Of a stretch of DNA of 64,000 nt, positions 1 to 9,268 are shown piece by piece. Under the pieces are notes generated by a model. It was given only the letters and a program-made list of their open reading frames with translations. It had not been told where the DNA came from and made no database searches. A program made the position numbers and the translations under genes. The stretch is from NCBI RefSeq assembly GCF_040448685.1, contig NZ_CP159290.1, positions 1 to 64,000 of the forward strand. Reading direction: 5' to 3'. The first letter of the stretch is position 1. Each line of letters begins with the position of its first letter. This DNA comes from Cellulosimicrobium sp. ES-005 (GTDB lineage: Bacteria; Actinomycetota; Actinomycetes; Actinomycetales; Cellulomonadaceae).

Positions 1-2
1 CG

Positions 3-89
3 ACCGGCACACTGGACGCCTGCGCGGACGACGTCGTCCGCGCGGCCCGGCTCGTGCCCCGAGCCCCGACCCCCCGAGGTGCACCATGA
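3..89 (+). CDS. 3' end of an upstream gene, product unknown (partial)
   Basis: One frame is open from the window edge to a TGA that overlaps the ATG of the next gene (ATGA). It codes for the last 28 residues of a protein, and most codons end in G or C as in the neighbouring real genes. The ATGA overlap suggests it belongs to the same operon as the amino-acid ABC permease that follows, where a substrate-binding protein would be the usual neighbour. The visible tail is too short and too featureless to confirm that, so no function is assigned. Confidence 0.45.
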   Translation, partial: TGTLDACADDVVRAARLVPRAPTPRGAP

Positions 90-1102
90 CCGGTAGGACA
101 CCCGGCGGCGACGCCGCCGGCGCACCGGGCGACGACCCGGTCCCCGACCGCATCCACGCCCGACCCGTGCCGCGGCCCGGCCGGTGGATCTCCGCCGTCG
201 TGCTGCTGGTCCTCGCCGCGATGGCCGCGAACGCCCTGCTGACGAACGAGAAGTTCCGCTGGGACGTCGTCTGGCTCTACTTCCGCGACGTGACGGTGGT
301 GCGCGGCGTGGGCTGGACGCTCGTGCTGACGTTCTGCTCGATGGCGATCGCGATCGTGCTCGCCGTGCTGCTCGCGATCATGCGGCGGTCGGACAACCCC
401 GTCATGAAGTCGGTGAGCTGGGGCTACATCTGGTTCTTCCGCGGCACCCCGATCTACACCCAGCTCGTCTTCTGGGGGCTGGTCTCGGTGCTCTACCCGC
501 GCCTGAGCCTCGGCATCCCGTTCGGCCCCGAGTTCTTCGAGTTCCGCACGGCGGACCTGTTCACGGCGTTCGTGTGCGCGCTCATCGGGCTCTCGCTCAA
601 CGAGGCCGCGTACCTCGCCGAGATCGTGCGCGCGGGCCTCGGGTCCGTCGACCCGGGCCAGACCGAGGCCGCCAAGGCGCTCGGCATGAAGGACGGCAAG
701 ATCCTGCGGCGCATCGTGCTGCCGCAGGCCATGCGCGTGATCGTGCCCCCGACGGGCAACGAGACGATCTCCCTGCTCAAGACGACGTCGCTCGTGCTCG
801 CCGTGCCGTTCACGCTCGACCTGCAGTACTCCACCAACGCCATCGGCAACCGGCTCTTCCTGCCGATCCCGCTGCTCATGGTCGCGGCGATCTGGTACCT
901 GCTCATCACGAGCGTCCTCATGGTGGGCCAGCACTACATCGAGCGGTACTACGGCCGCGGGTTCGGCACGCAGACGGCGGCCCGACGCCGCGGGCGCGGG
1001 CCGGGAGGCGCGGGCGGCGGCCGCAGGAAGCCCAGCAAGCAGGACCTCATCGCCGCGTCCGGCACGACCAAGGACGACCCCTTCCTGGAGGTGACCCCGT
1101 GA
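86..1102 (+). CDS. Amino-acid ABC transporter permease (HisM/GlnP type)
   Basis: Inner-membrane subunit of a polar amino-acid importer. It has a charged cytoplasmic N-terminus of about 35 residues, a first membrane helix near residues 36-53 and several further helices. The binding-protein-dependent permease (EAA) loop is visible in the stretch [21 protein letters not shown] around residues 193-213; this loop contacts the ATPase. The C-terminal 50 residues are an Arg/Gly-rich tail beyond the usual family length. The stop overlaps the GTG start of the ATPase gene (GTGA), so the two are translationally coupled. The family is clear; the actual substrate (Glu, Gln, Arg, His or Cys) cannot be read from the sequence. 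Confidence 0.9.
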   Translation: MTGRTPGGDAAGAPGDDPVPDRIHARPVPRPGRWISAVVLLVLAAMAANALLTNEKFRWDVVWLYFRDVTVVRGVGWTLVLTFCSMAIAIVLAVLLAIMRRSDNPVMKSVSWGYIWFFRGTPIYTQLVFWGLVSVLYPRLSLGIPFGPEFFEFRTADLFTAFVCALIGLSLNEAAYLAEIVRAGLGSVDPGQTEAAKALGMKDGKILRRIVLPQAMRVIVPPTGNETISLLKTTSLVLAVPFTLDLQYSTNAIGNRLFLPIPLLMVAAIWYLLITSVLMVGQHYIERYYGRGFGTQTAARRRGRGPGGAGGGRRKPSKQDLIAASGTTKDDPFLEVTP

Positions 1103-1941
1103 GCGGGACGCACGACGCGGCATCCTCGGCGGCCGGCCGCGAGGCCGACCGGGCGCAGGCCGGCCCGAGCACGCCGATGGTGCAGGTCGAGGGCCTGCAC
1201 AAGATGTTCGGCGACCTGCACGTGCTCCGGGGCGTGGACCTCGAGGTGCCGCGCGGCTCGGTGTGCGTCGTCCTGGGACCGTCGGGCTCGGGCAAGTCGA
1301 CGCTCCTGCGCTGCGTCAACGAGCTCGAGGAGATCACGGGCGGGCGCGTCCGCGTCGACGGCGAGCTCATGGGCTACCGCGAGGTCACCAAGGACGGGCG
1401 CACCCGCCTGCACCGTCTGCACCCCAAGGTCGTGGCGCGCCAGCGCTCGCGGATCGGCATGGTGTTCCAGCGGTTCAACCTGTTCCCGCACATGACGGCG
1501 CTCGAGAACGTCGCGGAGGCGCCGGTGCAGGTGCACGGGCTCGCGAGGTCGGCGGCGCGCGCGCAGGCGACCGAGCTCCTGGCGCGGGTCGGTCTCGCCG
1601 ACCGCGCCGACCACTACCCGGCGCAGCTCTCCGGCGGCCAGCAGCAGCGCGTGGCGATCGCGCGGGCGCTCGCGATGGAGCCCGAGCTCATGCTGTTCGA
1701 CGAGCCGACGTCGGCGCTCGACCCCGAGCTCGTCGGCGAGGTGCTCGCCGTCATGCGCGACCTCGCGCGGTCCGGCATGACGATGATGGTCGTGACGCAC
1801 GAGGTCGGGTTCGCGCGCGAGGTCGCGGACATCGTCGTCTTCATGGACGAGGGCGTCATCGTCGAGCAGGGGACGCCCGAGCAGGTGCTCGGCGACCCGC
1901 AGCACGAGCGCACGCGGTCGTTCCTCGCGCACGTCCTGTAG
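1099..1941 (+). CDS. Amino-acid ABC transporter ATP-binding protein (GlnQ/HisP type)
   Basis: ATPase that powers the permease encoded just upstream. Walker A (GPSGSGKS) is at residues 60-67, the ABC signature (LSGGQQQR) at 177-184, Walker B with catalytic FDEP near 200-203 and the switch histidine in VVTHE about 30 residues later. The GTG at 1099 overlaps the previous stop and was chosen for that coupling. It gives a 26-residue leader before the conserved MVQVEGLHK start of the domain, so initiation at the ATG near 1177 is the alternative. Length (280 aa) is slightly above the family norm of 240-260. It is the last gene of the operon. Confidence 0.92.
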   Translation: MSGTHDAASSAAGREADRAQAGPSTPMVQVEGLHKMFGDLHVLRGVDLEVPRGSVCVVLGPSGSGKSTLLRCVNELEEITGGRVRVDGELMGYREVTKDGRTRLHRLHPKVVARQRSRIGMVFQRFNLFPHMTALENVAEAPVQVHGLARSAARAQATELLARVGLADRADHYPAQLSGGQQQRVAIARALAMEPELMLFDEPTSALDPELVGEVLAVMRDLARSGMTMMVVTHEVGFAREVADIVVFMDEGVIVEQGTPEQVLGDPQHERTRSFLAHVL

Positions 1942-1997
1942 GGGGCGTTCGCCCGAGGGGTGCCGACCGCTGCCGCGAGATCGGCCCGAGCGTCCGA

Positions 1998-2040
1998 GAT
2001 CGACCCTCGGTGGGTCGACGTGGTGACGTGGGGGTCGATC
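1998..2040. repeat. Inverted repeat after the amino-acid ABC operon
   Basis: Nine-base arms GATCGACCC (1998-2006) and GGGTCGATC (2032-2040) flank 25 bases that contain a further GGGTCGAC. It lies 57 bases past the ATPase stop and just before the end of a small opposing ORF. It could act as a terminator for either strand. No T tract follows, as is usual in such high-GC genomes. Confidence 0.4.
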
Positions 2041-2053
2041 TGGCGTGCTCGGC

Positions 2054-2278
2054 TCAGACCGCGCGACGGCGGCGCGGGAGCGCAGGGGCGTCGTGCGACG
2101 CGAGGAGCCGGGGGGAGAGGCCGGTGGGGCGCGCGACGGTGACCATCTCCCCGCTGAGCGCTCGGCCCAGGTGCACGAGCGGCAGCATGTTCTCGTGCTC
2201 GACCACGAGCGCGTCGTAGATCGGGGTCTCGCTGTCCTGGGCGTGGGCGAGGGTGTGGGAGGGAGATCGCGTCAGCAC
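2054..2278 (-). CDS. Small hypothetical protein (74 aa)
   Basis: A 74-residue reading frame on the minus strand in the 525-base gap between the ABC operon and the SRPBCC gene. The GTG at 2278 is chosen because a purine-rich AAGGTGGGAGG lies directly upstream. The protein has a non-repetitive, gene-like core (DTPIYD-like ETPIYDALVVEHENMLP) and a basic tail (PRRRRAV). I do not recognise the family. It could be a short soluble protein of unknown role or a chance frame. The remainder of the gap (2279-2466) shows no other convincing feature. Confidence 0.45.
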   Translation of the reverse strand: MLTRSPSHTLAHAQDSETPIYDALVVEHENMLPLVHLGRALSGEMVTVARPTGLSPRLLASHDAPALPRRRRAV

Positions 2279-2466
2279 GCCTCCCACCTTCGGTGAACCT
2301 CGTGCGTTCCGCGACCGGAAGCGGTGACGTGTCCGTGAGGCGTTCGTGGAGACCTTCGTGGAGGACCGGCCACGGTGGGCCACCGGTGGCGGGACGTGGG
2401 GCGGCGCAGTTCAATGCTCCTGACGCGAGCCCGTCGCCGCGTCCGGGTCGTCCCCGGGAGGACCGC

Positions 2467-2907
2467 ATGAGCCTCGCTCCGATCGTCCACGAGCTCCGCC
2501 TCGCGTGCCCCGTCGAGGTCGCGTTCGACACGTACGCCGACCGGATCGCGGAGTGGTGGCCGCCCGGGTTCACCGACGACGCCGGGACGTTCTCCGGGCT
2601 CGTCGTCGAGCCCGTCGTCGGCGGTCGCGTGGTCGCGTCCCACGGCGCCGACGAGCAGGTGTGGGGGCGCGTCACGCTCTGGGAACGGGCGGACCGCCTC
2701 GCGCACACGTTCACCCCGGGCCAGCCGCCCGGGCGGGCGTCGCTCGTCCGGCTCGACCTGCGGCCGAGCGCGAACGGGACCGCCGTCCGGTTCGAGCACG
2801 GCGGCTGGGCGCCCGGCAGCGAGCGGGTGCGGTCGCGCTTCACCGGGTGGCCGCGCATCCTCAGCCGCTACGCGCGCCTCGCCGAGCACCCCGACCCGGA
2901 GAAGTGA
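2467..2907 (+). CDS. SRPBCC / AHSA1-like ligand-binding fold protein
   Basis: A 146-residue protein of the START/SRPBCC helix-grip superfamily (activator of Hsp90 ATPase homologue 1-like branch). Typical signs are the opening strand with VEVAFDTYADRIAEWWP, a central TGA-free run of alternating strand residues, an LVRLDLRPSANGTAVRFEH strand and the C-terminal long helix RFTGWPRILSRYARL. The ATG at 2467 was preferred to the upstream in-frame ATG at 2293 because family homology begins here. Members bind hydrophobic ligands or act in toxin resistance; nothing nearby indicates which. It is convergent with the next gene, leaving a 29-base gap. Confidence 0.75.
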   Translation: MSLAPIVHELRLACPVEVAFDTYADRIAEWWPPGFTDDAGTFSGLVVEPVVGGRVVASHGADEQVWGRVTLWERADRLAHTFTPGQPPGRASLVRLDLRPSANGTAVRFEHGGWAPGSERVRSRFTGWPRILSRYARLAEHPDPEK

Positions 2908-2936
2908 GCCCCGGGCTCGCGGGGGCCACCGCGCTC

Positions 2937-4013
2937 TCACCAGCCCCAGTCGCCCCAGTCCCACCCGCCGTCGTCGCCGTTGCCGTTGTTCCCGTTCCCG
3001 TTGCCGTTGCCGTTGCCGGGCGGGTCCTGCTGCTCGTCACGCTCGTCCTGCTGCTTCTGCCGGTCGTCGAGCTCCTGCGACCGCTTCGTCGCGTCCTCCT
3101 CCGCCTTCGCGACGGCCTCCTCGCGCTCCGTGAGCTGGGTCGTCGCCGCGTCGAGCTCGGCGCGCTGCGCCTCCAGGTCGGCCCGCTCCGACTCGAGCTG
3201 CTCGCGCTCGGCCGCGACCTCGCTCTGGACGCGCTGCGCCTCGGCCTTCTCGCGCTGCGCCTCGCCCTGCGCGGAGAGCGTCAGGCCGATGCCGACGAGC
3301 AGGCCGAGGGCGACGCCCGCGAGCCCGACGGCGGTCGGCACGAGCCACCGGCGGCCGCGGTCGGGGGCGGCGTCCTCGTCGTCGTCGGCGCCGGGGAGCG
3401 CGAGCGGACCGACGCCCGTGGTGGCCCGCGGTGCCGGGTTCGCCGTCGTGCGCACGGGTGGTGCGGCGGGGCCGGTGGGGGTCGGGCCGACGGGGACCAC
3501 GCCGGAGCGCGCGGGCCCGGCCGAGACCGTCGGTGCGCCGGTGGTCGTCGGGCGGGCGGCCGGGTCGTCGAGCAGCGCGCCGAGCGCCGGGAGGATCATC
3601 GTCGAGCCGACGACCGGGTGGTCGTCGACGGCGGACGCCCCGACCGGGTCGAGCGTCGCCACGCGCGTCGCGTCGGCCCCGGGTTCCGCGGGGTGCGCGC
3701 CGACCGCCCCGGTCGTGCCGACCGCCGGCGTCGCGCCGGACGAGCGCTCGCGCAGCGACCGGCGCGTCGGCGTCCCGCCCCCCGAGGGCACGGGTGCAGG
3801 GTGCGACGCGCCCGCGGGCAGGGGCTCGGTCGTGCGGAGCACCGGCGCGTCCGGGAGGGGCACGGGGACCGGGGACCCCGAGGTCGTGGCGTCCTCCCAG
3901 AACACCCAGCCCGGGGGCGGGGCCGGCCAGGACGGGTCCGGGTGCCAGTCGGTCGTGGGGGTGAAGCCCTCGGGGACGGGCCACCCCGGGGGCGGCACGA
4001 ACCGCACGGCCAT
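2937..4013 (-). CDS. Single-pass membrane protein with long coiled coil, function unknown
   Basis: 358 residues. The N-terminus carries proline/tryptophan-rich modules (VPPPGWPVPEGF and WPAPPPGWVFW) of a kind often seen at the start of actinobacterial membrane proteins, then a disordered Pro/Ala/Thr-rich stretch to about residue 215. One membrane helix follows (about 221-243), then a strongly charged coiled coil (about 246-335) built of EAQR/AEREQLE heptads, and a Gly-Asn tail ending in aromatic residues (WDWGDWGW). The ATG at 4013 has an AAGGAGG Shine-Dalgarno. The layout suggests a cytoplasmic disordered arm and an extracytoplasmic coiled coil, or the reverse. I do not recognise a function. 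Confidence 0.75.
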   Translation of the reverse strand: MAVRFVPPPGWPVPEGFTPTTDWHPDPSWPAPPPGWVFWEDATTSGSPVPVPLPDAPVLRTTEPLPAGASHPAPVPSGGGTPTRRSLRERSSGATPAVGTTGAVGAHPAEPGADATRVATLDPVGASAVDDHPVVGSTMILPALGALLDDPAARPTTTGAPTVSAGPARSGVVPVGPTPTGPAAPPVRTTANPAPRATTGVGPLALPGADDDEDAAPDRGRRWLVPTAVGLAGVALGLLVGIGLTLSAQGEAQREKAEAQRVQSEVAAEREQLESERADLEAQRAELDAATTQLTEREEAVAKAEEDATKRSQELDDRQKQQDERDEQQDPPGNGNGNGNGNNGNGDDGGWDWGDWGW

Positions 4014-4335
4014 GGGGTCCTCCTTCGGTAGCGTCCGGTGCACGGTCGACGGGGACGCGGGGTCTCGACGGGGCTCCGGCTTCGACGGGAACAGTAGGGG
4101 AGTCGTGGCCCCGGGCACGAATCGCACCGACCGTGGGCCGGGAGGGGCGCCCCCGCACGGGCCACGGACCGGTCGCGGACCGGAGCAGAGGTCGCGGCAC
4201 CCCGGCGGGCGCCTCGGGCGTGCGGCGGGGACCGCCGCGTCGCGACGTGGGTGGCCGCTGGTAGAACGGACGCAGACCGGCGAGGCGGCCCAGCCCCCGC
4301 CCCGACGGCGATCGTCCCCCGACCCGGAGGTGTGC
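4014..4335. promoter_or_regulatory. Divergent intergenic region
   Basis: 322 bases separate two divergent genes, so both promoters should lie here. On the minus strand a TACTGT hexamer (4091-4096) could be the -10 of the coiled-coil gene. On the plus strand TAGAAC (4262-4267) could serve the nuclease/helicase gene. Neither has a convincing -35. No strong palindrome is visible. Confidence 0.3.
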
Positions 4336-7300
4336 GTGTTCCTCGTCGACGAGCCGGCGCTGCGGACCGTCGCGGCCGACCCCGGCCGGACCGCCACGAG
4401 CGGCGCGCCCGCGCGCGATCGCGTCCTCGTGCACTCGGCGAGCGACCTCGTCGTCGCCGCCGACTGCGAGTACCGGCTCCTGTGCCGGCTCGACGAGCAG
4501 CTCGGCCGCGCCCCGCGACCCGACGACGCGGAGGACGCGATGCTCGCGCGCACGGCGGCGCTCGGGGTGCGGCACGAGCACGAGGTCCTCGCGCGCTACG
4601 AGGCCGAGCACGGAGCGTTCGACCCGACGACGGGGCGCGGCGTGGTGCGCCTCGAGCCGCCGCGCGGGGTCTCCTGGGACGAGCTCGTGGCCGCGCAGGC
4701 GCGCACGCTCGCCGCGCTCGAGGCCGGCGCCGACGTCGTGCACCAGGCGACGTTCTTCGACGGCTCCTTCCACGGGCGCGCCGACTTCCTCGTCCGGACC
4801 GGCACCGACGACGCGGGGGCGGCCCGCTACGCCGTCGTCGACACCAAGCTCGCGCGGCGCGCCAAGGTCCCCGCGCTCCTCCAGCTCGCCGCGTACGGCG
4901 ACCAGCTCCAGGCCGCGGGCGTGCCCGTCGACCCCGACGTCTCGCTCGTGCTCGGCACGCGCGAGCGCACGTCGCACCGCCTCGCCGACCTCCTGCCCGT
5001 GTTCCGGGACCGCCGGGACCGTCTCGTCCGGCTCACCGCCGAGCACGTCGCGCGCGACGGCCGCGCGCCCTGGGACGACCCTGCCGTCCGGGCGTGCGGG
5101 CGCTGCGCCGACTGCCGGGCCCAGATCGAGTCGCACCGCGACGTGCTGCTCGTGGGCGGGGTGTACGAGTCGCAGCGCGCACGGCTGCACGCGGCGGGTA
5201 TCCGCACGATCGACGAGCTCGCCGCCGCGACCGACGAGACGCCGGTCCCCGAGGGCATGAGCCGGTCCACGTTCGCGACGGTGCGGCGCCAGGCCGCCCT
5301 CCAGCTCGGCACGGGGCCGTCCGACGGCACCGTCGTGTGGGCCGACGCGTCGGGGCCGCACGAGCTCTCGTGGCGCATCGACGACCCGGCGCCCGTGCTG
5401 GCGCTGCCCGCGCCGAGCCCCGGCGACGTCTTCTTCGACTTCGAGGGCGACCCGCTGTGGACGGACGAGAGCGGCACGAGCTGGGGCCTCGACTACCTGT
5501 TCGGCTGGGTCGAGCGCCCGGCCGCGCCCGAGGACCGGCCGGCCTTCCACGCGCTCTGGGCGCACGACCTCGCGGCGGAGCGCGACGCCCTCGTCGCGTT
5601 CGTCGACCACGTCAACGCGCGCCGCCGTACGTACCCGGACCTGCACGTCTACCACTATGCGGACTACGAGCGCGCGCACCTGCTCGCCATCGCCGCGCGG
5701 CACGGCGTGTACGAGGAGGAGGTCGACGACCTCCTGCGCGACGGCGTCCTCGTCGACCTGTACGCCGTCGTGCGCCAGGCGCTGCGCGTCTCCGACAAGT
5801 CCCGGTCGATCAAGAAGCTCGAGCCGCTCTACATGGGCGACGAGCTGCGCACCGGCGACGTGACCACCGCCGCGGCGTCGGTCGTCGCGTACGCGGAGTA
5901 CACCGCCCTGCGTGAGGCCGGCCGCGACGACGAGGCGGACGAGCTGCTCCGCGGGATCGCGGACTACAACCGGTACGACTGCGTGTCGACGCTGCGCCTG
6001 GCGGACTGGTTGCGGCACGCCGTTCTCACCTCCGAGGTGGTTGCCTCGGGTGCGGGGTCGGGGGAGACGCGCGCCGTCTACCATCCGCATCCTCGTCCCT
6101 CGGATGCTCCCGCCAGGCCCGCCACGACGGCGCGCGTCTCCCCCGACCCCGCCCTGTCCGTCACCTCTCCCGGGGGCGAGATCGCGCCCGACAGGCGGGG
6201 TGGGGATCTGGCGGACGTCGAGCCGCGGGAGCGGGCGTCCGCGGTGGTGCTGGAGGAGGAGATCCGGGAGGTCGTGGGGGAGGACCGGGCCAGGCGGGGC
6301 GCCGACGAGCGGGCGCTCGCGCTGTACGGCGCGGCGGCAGGGTACTTCCGGCGCGAGGGGAAGCCGTTCTGGCACGAGCACTACTCCCGGCTCTCGCTCC
6401 CGGTGGACGAGTGGCTGGGGAGGCGCAACGCGTTCCTCGTCGAGGAGGCGGAGGTCGTCTCGGGCTGGGAGGTCGAGCCGGGGCGCCGGACGTGGTCGCG
6501 GCGCCTGGCGCTCGTGGGTCGTCTCCCCGAGGGGAGCGACCTGCGCGTCGGGGTGGCGCCGTACGTGCTCTACGACCCACCGCTGCCGCCGTGCGCCAAG
6601 ACCGCCGTCGACGGCGTGCGCGGCTGGCTCACGGGGGCGTCGGTCGTGGACGCCGGGCGTCGGGCGACTCCTGCGGGCGACCGGGACGTGCTGGTCGTGC
6701 GCGAGCAGCTCCCGACAGGTGCCGAGCCGTTCGACGCGACCCCCGTCGCGCTCACCCCGTCGCCCGGCCCGAGCGCGAAGCCGCTCGAGGCGGCGGCGGA
6801 GGCCGCCGCCCGCACGGCGCTCCGGACGTGGCGGACGACGGGGACGCTCCCGCTCGACGCCGCGACCGACGTGCTCCTGCGGCGACGTCCACGGCTCGTG
6901 CCGGCGCCCGCCGCACCCGTGGACGGTCTTCGTGCTCCGGAGGGCAGCGACGGCGCGCGCCTCCCGGAGGATGCGGACGGTGTGGTCGCGCCCGGGCTCC
7001 CGCCGGTCGTGGACGGCGACGTCGTCGCGGCGGTCACGGCCGCCGTCGAACGGCTCGACGACTCGTACCTCGCGGTCCAGGGCCCGCCCGGGACGGGCAA
7101 GACCTACGTCGGGTCGCGCGTCGTCGCACGGCTCGTCGCGCGAGGCTGGCGGGTCGGCGTCGTCGCACAGTCGCACGCCGTCGTCGAGAACATGCTGCGG
7201 GCGGTCGTGCTCGGGGCGGGCGTCCCGCGCGAGGTCGTCGCGAAGAAGATCGCGGCGGACGGGCCGTCGACGCGCGCCGTGTACGACGAGCTCGACGGCG

Positions 7301-8220
7301 CCCACCTCGCGGCGTTCGCGACGCAGCCGGGAGCGCGCGTCGTCGGCGGGACCGCCTGGGACTTCGCGGCGGACCGGCTCCCCGCCGGCACGCTCGACCT
7401 GCTCGTCGTCGACGAGGCCGGTCAGCTCTCGCTCGCGACCACGGTCGCGGTGGCGCGCGCCGCGCGTCGGCTCCTCCTCCTGGGCGACCCGCAGCAGCTC
7501 CCGCAGGTGAGCCAGGGCCGGCACCCCGAGCCCGTCGACCGGTCCGCGCTCGGCTGGCTGGCCGACGGCCACGGCGTGCTGCCCCCGGGGCGCGGCTACT
7601 TCCTGCCGACGACCTGGCGCATGCACCCGCGCCTCGCGCAGGCCGTCTCGACCCTCGCGTACGAGGACCGTCTCCACGCGCACCCGTGCACCGCGGCCCG
7701 CGACCTCGACGGCGTCCCGCCCGGGATCGAGCAGGTGCTCGTGGAGCACGCGGGGAACTCGGTGCGCTCGCCCGAGGAGGCGGCCGAGGTCGTCCGGCAG
7801 GTGGAGCGGGTCCTCGGGCGGACGTGGACGACGACGGTCGACGGGGTCGAGGAGCGACGCCCGCTCGGGCAGGGGGACGTCCTGGTCGTCGCGGCCTACA
7901 ACGCGCAGGTGTGGGCCGTGCGGGGCGCGCTGGAGGCGGCGGGGTACCCGGACGTCCAGGTGGGCACGGTCGACCGGTTCCAGGGCAAGGAGGCGCCGGT
8001 CGTCGTCGTGACGCTCGCGGCGTCCTCGGGCCGCGACGCCTCGCGCGGCCTCGGGTTCCTGCTGTCGCGGCACCGCGTCAACGTCGCGGTCTCGCGGGCG
8101 CAGTGGCGCGCCGTCGTCGTGCGGTCGCCCGGGCTCACCGACGCGCTGCCGCACTCACCGCGGGGCGTGGAAGAGCTCGGCGCGTTCCTGGGGCTGACCG
8201 GCTCCGCGCCTCTGGGCTGA
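4336..8220 (+). CDS. TM0106-family RecB-like nuclease fused to SF1 helicase
   Basis: 1294 residues. The N-terminal part is a PD-(D/E)xK nuclease with GRADFLV and VVDTKLA acidic/lysine motifs, and four cysteines placed as in iron-sulfur nucleases of the Cas4/Dna2/AddB kind: C44 and C254/C257/C260 (CGRCADC). An RNase H-like domain follows (DFEGD at 368-372, later NRYDCVST). The C-terminal half is an Upf1/Dna2-like SF1 helicase with Walker A GPPGTGKT (916-923), DEAG (1026-1029), and late motifs VDRFQGKEAP and NVAVSRAQ. GTG at 4336 is chosen for the GGAGG five bases upstream. The family is known by sequence in actinobacteria; a DNA repair or end-processing role is inference. The linker between the RNase H and helicase parts (about residues 570-620) is poorly conserved in composition. 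Confidence 0.88.
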   Translation: MFLVDEPALRTVAADPGRTATSGAPARDRVLVHSASDLVVAADCEYRLLCRLDEQLGRAPRPDDAEDAMLARTAALGVRHEHEVLARYEAEHGAFDPTTGRGVVRLEPPRGVSWDELVAAQARTLAALEAGADVVHQATFFDGSFHGRADFLVRTGTDDAGAARYAVVDTKLARRAKVPALLQLAAYGDQLQAAGVPVDPDVSLVLGTRERTSHRLADLLPVFRDRRDRLVRLTAEHVARDGRAPWDDPAVRACGRCADCRAQIESHRDVLLVGGVYESQRARLHAAGIRTIDELAAATDETPVPEGMSRSTFATVRRQAALQLGTGPSDGTVVWADASGPHELSWRIDDPAPVLALPAPSPGDVFFDFEGDPLWTDESGTSWGLDYLFGWVERPAAPEDRPAFHALWAHDLAAERDALVAFVDHVNARRRTYPDLHVYHYADYERAHLLAIAARHGVYEEEVDDLLRDGVLVDLYAVVRQALRVSDKSRSIKKLEPLYMGDELRTGDVTTAAASVVAYAEYTALREAGRDDEADELLRGIADYNRYDCVSTLRLADWLRHAVLTSEVVASGAGSGETRAVYHPHPRPSDAPARPATTARVSPDPALSVTSPGGEIAPDRRGGDLADVEPRERASAVVLEEEIREVVGEDRARRGADERALALYGAAAGYFRREGKPFWHEHYSRLSLPVDEWLGRRNAFLVEEAEVVSGWEVEPGRRTWSRRLALVGRLPEGSDLRVGVAPYVLYDPPLPPCAKTAVDGVRGWLTGASVVDAGRRATPAGDRDVLVVREQLPTGAEPFDATPVALTPSPGPSAKPLEAAAEAAARTALRTWRTTGTLPLDAATDVLLRRRPRLVPAPAAPVDGLRAPEGSDGARLPEDADGVVAPGLPPVVDGDVVAAVTAAVERLDDSYLAVQGPPGTGKTYVGSRVVARLVARGWRVGVVAQSHAVVENMLRAVVLGAGVPREVVAKKIAADGPSTRAVYDELDGAHLAAFATQPGARVVGGTAWDFAADRLPAGTLDLLVVDEAGQLSLATTVAVARAARRLLLLGDPQQLPQVSQGRHPEPVDRSALGWLADGHGVLPPGRGYFLPTTWRMHPRLAQAVSTLAYEDRLHAHPCTAARDLDGVPPGIEQVLVEHAGNSVRSPEEAAEVVRQVERVLGRTWTTTVDGVEERRPLGQGDVLVVAAYNAQVWAVRGALEAAGYPDVQVGTVDRFQGKEAPVVVVTLAASSGRDASRGLGFLLSRHRVNVAVSRAQWRAVVVRSPGLTDALPHSPRGVEELGAFLGLTGSAPLG

Positions 8221-8273
8221 CCCGCCGTCGACCTGCCCCGCGCACCGGGGTGGCCGACGGCGGTGCCGACACG

Positions 8274-8387
8274 GGTCCGGCCCCGGCATCGCGGGGGTCC
8301 CGGACCCGGCATCGCGGGGGTTCCGGCCCCGGCATCGCGGGGCTTCCGGCCCCGGCATCGCGGGGTCCCGGACCCGGTGTCACGGGG
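8274..8387. repeat. Five tandem 23-bp GC-rich repeats
   Basis: Five imperfect head-to-tail copies of a 22-23 bp unit with core CCCCGGCATCGCGGGG fill most of the gap between convergent genes. The last copy is the most diverged (CCCGGTGTCACGGGG). Each core can fold into a CCCCG/CGGGG stem with a six-base loop. It may act as a stacked terminator. The units abut with no spacers, so it is not a CRISPR. Confidence 0.8.
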
Positions 8388-8409
8388 CGGAGCCTGCGGC
8401 GCGGGTCGG

Positions 8410-9156
8410 TCAGAACTCCCCGAAGCCGCCGAAGTCGTCGAAGCCGCCGCCGAAGTCGCCGCCGACGTCACCTCCGCCGTCGTCGAGCCCGCCGCCCGCA
8501 GGGTCCCCGCCCGAGGCCTCGACGGCTCCGCCGTCGCCGCCCTCGGCCGCGCCGGGGTCCTCGGCGCCCTGCTCGGCCGCCGCGTCCTCCGCGACGGGCT
8601 GCGTCGGGTCGGCGAACGCGGGCCCGAAGAGGGCGTTCGCGACCGCCGAGCCGATGACGACGCCCGCGATCGTGCCGAGCAGGCTCGAGCCGACCATGGC
8701 GCCGAAGCCGGGTGCGCCCTGGCCACGGCCCGCGAACGTGCGCTCCAGGGTGCCGGGCTGGCGCATCTCGGCGCGCGTCGCCATCCGGGCGAGGTCCTGC
8801 GGCGCGTCGGACGTCGCGCGCTCCGACGCCGGCACCTGCTCACCGAGCTCGGCGAGGACCTGCCGCCGCTGCTCGGGCGTCAGACGCGCGAACGCCTCGG
8901 CGTGGGCCTGCTCGACCTGGTCCGGCGGCGCGGTGCGCAGCAGGTACCGGTAGCGGTCGATGGCGACCTGGTCGGGGGTGCGGGGCGCGGCCGCCCCGGG
9001 GCGCGCGTCCTGCGGGGCGCTCCCGTACGCAGGCTGGCCGGAGTACTGGGGCGGGTACTGCGTCGGGTGCTGCGCCGGCGAGCCGTAGGGGCCCGCCTGC
9101 GGGGCGCCGTGCGGGTCGCGCGGCTCGCGGCCGAGGAGCCGGTCCAGGAATCCCAT
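8410..9156 (-). CDS. Uncharacterised actinobacterial protein with Gly/Asp-rich tail
   Basis: 248 residues. It begins MGFLDRLLG, has a Pro/Gln/Tyr-rich disordered region (residues about 12-65), then a conserved-looking helical block DQVAIDRYRYLLRTAPPDQV and LTPEQRRQVLAELGEQVP (about 70-120), a hydrophobic Gly-rich segment GSSLLGTIAGVVIGSAVANALFG (about 160-185) that may be a membrane helix, and a glycine/aspartate-rich tail ending GGFGEF. Such proteins are sometimes labelled cation-transporting ATPase in databases, but no ATPase motif is present and I do not support that name. ATG at 9156 has a GGAGGAC Shine-Dalgarno. Confidence 0.7.
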   Translation of the reverse strand: MGFLDRLLGREPRDPHGAPQAGPYGSPAQHPTQYPPQYSGQPAYGSAPQDARPGAAAPRTPDQVAIDRYRYLLRTAPPDQVEQAHAEAFARLTPEQRRQVLAELGEQVPASERATSDAPQDLARMATRAEMRQPGTLERTFAGRGQGAPGFGAMVGSSLLGTIAGVVIGSAVANALFGPAFADPTQPVAEDAAAEQGAEDPGAAEGGDGGAVEASGGDPAGGGLDDGGGDVGGDFGGGFDDFGGFGEF

Positions 9157-9268
9157 GGGTCGTCCTCCGGGTGGGATGGCGCGGCGCCGTGCGCTCGCGC
9201 GGTGTCGTGGCCGGTGCGGCTCACTCCCGGACCAACGCGGAGCCCCGCCCCACGGTTCCGCCGGCCGC

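Noticed and set aside
3037-8154. A 1705-codon antisense frame opposite the nuclease/helicase
   Set aside because: Arg/His/Asp-rich shadow translation; the plus-strand protein has intact helicase and nuclease motifs.
8274-8387. Possible CRISPR array
   Set aside because: The 23-bp units abut directly without unique spacers, and no cas gene is present.
8410-9156. Cation-transporting ATPase
   Set aside because: Relatives may carry this label, but there is no P-type or ABC ATPase motif in the sequence.
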